Source of the DNA: CAYFWF01 sp964346815
GTDB lineage: Bacteria; Acidobacteriota; Aminicenantia; Aminicenantales; Aminicenantaceae
Length of the DNA stretch: 24,748 nt
Direction: 5' to 3'
Assembly (NCBI GenBank): GCA_964346815.1
Contig: CAYFWF010000056.1
Coordinates: 1 to 24,748, forward strand
Shown: positions 22,744 through 24,748 of the stretch, piece after piece
How positions within the stretch are numbered: position 1 is the stretch's first letter
Layout of the letters: each line of letters opens with the position of its first letter
The notes under the pieces: generated by a model
What the model was told of the DNA's origin: nothing
Database searches by the model: none
The model's input: the letters and a program-made list of their open reading frames with translations, nothing else
Program-made: the position numbers and the translations under genes

Positions 22744-23220
22744 GTGAAGATGGAGAGAAGGACTTTAGGTATTTTGTTTCTCGTAATTGTGTTAGTTGTT
22801 GCTTTTGGCACATTTGTATATTCGCAGGAGCACGAGCACGGAAAGGCACAGCAGGAGAAGAAAGAACATAAAGGAATGATGGGGCATATGGACAAGATGA
22901 TGGAACAGTGCCAGCACATGATGAAAAACATGGACATGATGATGATGAAGAAATGTCCGGGTACTATGGGCATGATGAACATGAAAGGCATGATGATGCG
23001 GATGCAGAACATGTCACAGCAGATGAAGCACATGATGGAAAATATGGATTCGATGATGACGGATGAAGAAATGATGAAAAACGAAGAGATGAAGAATCAC
23101 ATGGAGCAGATGAAAGAGCATATGAAGATGATGCTGGAGAACATGCAGAAAGCGATGGGGAACATGCAGCAGATGTCCAAAAAAATGGAAGACATGGAGA
23201 AGAAGAAAGACGAGAAATGA
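22744..23220 (+). CDS. Secreted methionine-rich protein, probable periplasmic metal-binding protein
   Basis: 158 residues from GTG 22744, 8 bases after AAAAAGGAGG; the alternative ATG 22750 is rather far from that site and GTG 22735 overlaps it. Signal peptide covers about 1-28 (LGILFLVIVLVVAFGTFVYSQ). By hand count the mature part has about 41 Met in about 130 residues, arranged as MM, MxM and MMMM clusters (DMMMMKKCPGTMGMMNMKG), plus His and two Cys. The second half is helical with Met every 3-4 residues among Glu/Lys/Asn/Gln, so one helix face would be lined with Met. Met clusters bind Cu(I) and Ag(I); a periplasmic copper sponge or chaperone role is inferred. No named family recognised. 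Confidence 0.8.
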   Translation: MKMERRTLGILFLVIVLVVAFGTFVYSQEHEHGKAQQEKKEHKGMMGHMDKMMEQCQHMMKNMDMMMMKKCPGTMGMMNMKGMMMRMQNMSQQMKHMMENMDSMMTDEEMMKNEEMKNHMEQMKEHMKMMLENMQKAMGNMQQMSKKMEDMEKKKDEK

Positions 23221-23233
23221 TAAAGGTCAGGAG

Positions 23234-23257
23234 GCCAGTGCTTCGATAGACGCTGGC
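23234..23257 (+). terminator. Hairpin after the Met-rich gene, possible weak terminator
   Basis: GCCAGTG (23234-23240) pairs with CGCTGGC (23251-23257) with one G-T pair and a 10-base loop. It lies 14 bases after the stop, but the following TCTCCCCTTCTTC is a poor T-run. Confidence 0.35.
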
Positions 23258-23364
23258 TCTCCCCTTCTTCGTTTGGTGTGACGCTTCAGAGAACTCCCAG
23301 CAGATGATAAGAAACTAAAGATTGATTTCCTTAATTTAATTTTATCTAAGGAGGTAATCTCATA

Positions 23365-23705
23365 ATGGCAGGAAATCATTGGATGTTTGGAGGATTTCTG
23401 TGGATATTTTGAATAGGTGTACTTATCGGAGTATTCTTCTTGTTCGGGTGGATGGTCTAGCAAAAACCAAACGAACAAAAACCTGAAGAAAACGCGATAG
23501 AACTATCAAAGAGAAGACAGATCATCGCGCTTTCTTCTACGTTGTTCAAAAAGGTTATGTGATTCGAGACAATAACAGCAAAAACGGAACTTTTTCGAAT
23601 GGAAAGCGAATCCCGAATGATGCAGAGCTAAAAGGTGGCGACGAAATTCTGATCGGGACAACATGGATCGGCTATGCAAGGAACTCTATTAAAAATATAA
23701 ATTAG
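23365..23705 (+). pseudogene. Fused remnant of a second SHOCT gene and a second FHA gene
   Basis: A good AAGGAGGTAA site and ATG 23365 start a copy of the 20564 protein (MAGNHWMFGGFLWIF). TGA at 23410-23412 replaces the Trp codon (TGG in copy 1), and TAG at 23458-23460 replaces Gln (CAG in copy 1). After AIELSKRR the SHOCT sequence jumps directly, and in another frame, to FHA sequence: DHRAFFYVVQKGYVIRDNNS...NGTFSNGKRIP...GDEILIGTTWIGY, ending with TAG 23703-23705. About half the SHOCT domain, the intergenic bases and the first 40 or so FHA residues have been deleted. Bases 23556-23595 are identical to 20965-21004. Nonfunctional as SHOCT or FHA. Confidence 0.85.
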
Positions 23706-23714
23706 GAGTGAATA

Positions 23715-24056
23715 ATGAAATTAGTAAAAGCTTATGTAAGAACTTTTTTGGCTGAAGAGGTCATCAATGCCTTGAAAGACCTAAAAGCACCAAGACTTAC
23801 CACAATCGATGTAAAGGCTTTGGGTGATGAGATTGATCCCAAAGATCTGCAAATTTCAGTGGAATTGAGCTCAACTTATACCACTATAGTAAAGATAGAG
23901 CTTATTTGTACTGATGAGTGTGTAGAGCGCGTCAAAGAGACAATTTTAGAGCATGCCAGAACCGGATACAAAGGTGATGGATTAATCTCAATTTCTCCTG
24001 TGGAGGAAGCGATAAGCATTAGAACAGGAAAAAATGGAATTCTCCCTTTTTGTTGA
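23715..24056 (+). CDS. Divergent PII-family protein (copy 2)
   Basis: 113 residues from ATG 23715 with TTAGGAGTGAAT upstream, which overlaps the end of the damaged FHA remnant. By eye about 84% identical to copy 1. HARTGYKGDGLISISPVEEA and ISIRTGKNG are unchanged, and the shortened T-loop (ALGDEIDPKDLQISVELSSTY) again lacks the modifiable Tyr. Differences are mostly conservative (I/V, D/E, K/R-type), and one Cys is added at the C-terminus. The intact reading frame next to wrecked partners suggests continued selection on PII alone. PII proteins are trimers, so mixed trimers with copy 1 are possible (inference). Confidence 0.85.
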   Translation: MKLVKAYVRTFLAEEVINALKDLKAPRLTTIDVKALGDEIDPKDLQISVELSSTYTTIVKIELICTDECVERVKETILEHARTGYKGDGLISISPVEEAISIRTGKNGILPFC

Positions 24057-24074
24057 TGTATATAATTGATAGAC

Positions 24075-24107
24075 TCTCAATCCATTGCTCTTGAGATGAA
24101 TTTTTTT
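24075..24107 (+). terminator. Terminator after PII copy 2
   Basis: TCTCAA (24075-24080) pairs with TTGAGA (24091-24096) across a 10-base loop; TGAA and seven T residues follow (24101-24107). It separates the PII gene from the YHS-flavoprotein gene. Confidence 0.55.
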
Positions 24108-24205
24108 ATCGATAATCGGAATGCAACTTTTGAATAAATTAGGATGTGTTGTTCGGGCGAAATTTAACAACTTTTACAAAGGGGAATAGATATAGAGGCC
24201 GCAAA

Positions 24206-24748
24206 ATGTATAAAGATCCTGTTTGTGGAATGGGGATAGATGATGATAAATTTTCTTTTGTCTACAGGAGCAATAAATTTCATTTCTGTTCACAGGGATG
24301 TCTCGAAAAATTCAAGAAGAACCCTAAGACCTACTCGGTAAAGCAGAAGTATGATTTGGTTATCATAGGAGCAGGACCTGCTGGACTAACAGCAGGAGTG
24401 TATGCTTCCATTCTTAAGATAAATACACTTCTTTTGTCAACAGACATTGGAGGCCAGGCAGTAGATAGCACTAAGATTAGAAATTACATGGGTTTTGACT
24501 TTATAACCGGTCCAGAGCTCTCAAAAAAGTTCCAAAACCAACTCTTACATGAACACTATATTGACCACAAAGTTGAGACGGTAATTTCTATCCGCAAACG
24601 AAAAGACGACTTTTTCATTAAAACTCTTTCAGGCCATGACTATAAATCTAAGGCTTTGATCGTTGCAACAGGTATGGTTAGGAATAAGCTGGGTGTTCCG
24701 GGAGAGAAAAAATTCAGTCGAAAAGGAGTTTGTTATACAGCTGGCCAG
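24206..24748 (+). CDS. YHS-domain / thioredoxin-reductase-like flavoprotein fusion (3' end cut off by window)
   Basis: 181 residues visible from ATG 24206 (AGAGG 7 bases before); the frame is open to the window end. Residues 1-43 are a YHS/TRASH-type metal-binding domain: DPVCGM (Cys7) and FHFCSQGCLEKF (Cys28, Cys32). From residue 49 a TrxR/AhpF-type flavoprotein starts: YDLVIIGAGPAGLTAGVYAS (FAD-binding GxGxxG), STDIGGQAVDSTKIRNYMGF, GPELSKKFQNQL, and ALIVATGMVRNKLGVPGE. Where TrxR has GVSYCATCD the protein reads GVCYTAGQ, so the redox CxxC appears absent. YHS domains occur on Cu-ATPases and mercury/copper proteins; a metal-linked oxidoreductase is inferred. Confidence 0.85.
   Translation, partial: MYKDPVCGMGIDDDKFSFVYRSNKFHFCSQGCLEKFKKNPKTYSVKQKYDLVIIGAGPAGLTAGVYASILKINTLLLSTDIGGQAVDSTKIRNYMGFDFITGPELSKKFQNQLLHEHYIDHKVETVISIRKRKDDFFIKTLSGHDYKSKALIVATGMVRNKLGVPGEKKFSRKGVCYTAGQ

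Overview
The window reads as a chromosomal segment of a Gram-negative bacterium of mixed base composition. The evidence is ADP-heptose and LPS-core genes, three proteins of outer-membrane type and periplasmic proteins. The lineage cannot be fixed from sequence alone. The style (ECF sigma/anti-sigma next to an HtrA-like protein, a PadR-FtsX permease pair, a 'VYLDCTRCD' outer-membrane barrel family, a dispersed GTCATTGCGA...GAAGCAATCTC palindrome) reminds me of uncultured Aminicenantes/Acidobacteria-type genomes. That is a guess.

Layout. (1) 1-2795: the end of an acyl-CoA/branched-chain amino-acid catabolic operon: enoyl-CoA hydratase, biotin carboxylase, separate biotinyl carrier protein. (2) 3071-5845: ECF sigma factor, one-TM putative anti-sigma factor, and a secreted HtrA-like two-PDZ protein whose catalytic His and Asp positions are replaced, closed by a good terminator. 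(3) 5881-10625, minus strand: TrmH-type RNA methylase, an ICMT-like membrane methyltransferase, a GT9 heptosyltransferase, split HldC and HldA, and an uncharacterised protein. (4) 10719-14431: outer-membrane barrel protein, a decayed FtsX-type ABC permease behind an intact PadR regulator, and an amidohydrolase. (5) 14609-17314: a clean sigma-70-like promoter, a possible small membrane ORF, a five-PKD-domain membrane-anchored protein and a translationally coupled unknown protein. (6) 17512-17597: tRNA-Leu(CAA).

From the tRNA to the window end (17600-24748) composition turns visibly AT-rich and the content changes to an accessory metal/redox region. It holds CcdA, a decayed di-haem cytochrome, and an outer-membrane barrel with Met-rich and His-rich loops behind a CsoR-like operator. 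A second CsoR-like promoter then drives a compact run: SHOCT small membrane protein, FHA protein, divergent PII protein, and an HMA-like protein with a Cys-Cys tail. A SHOCT-Rieske fusion and a secreted protein that is about one-third methionine follow. Next comes a second copy of the SHOCT-FHA-PII module, in which SHOCT-FHA is wrecked by two stops and a deletion while PII is intact. The window ends inside a YHS domain fused to a thioredoxin-reductase-like flavoprotein that lacks the CxxC at the usual place.

The most interesting candidate system is this last region. I infer a copper/thiophilic-metal response locus that combines phosphopeptide-binding (FHA), nucleotide-sensing (PII) and small membrane (SHOCT) parts with Met/His-rich envelope proteins. 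The efflux pump and the CsoR-type regulator that would complete it are not in the window.
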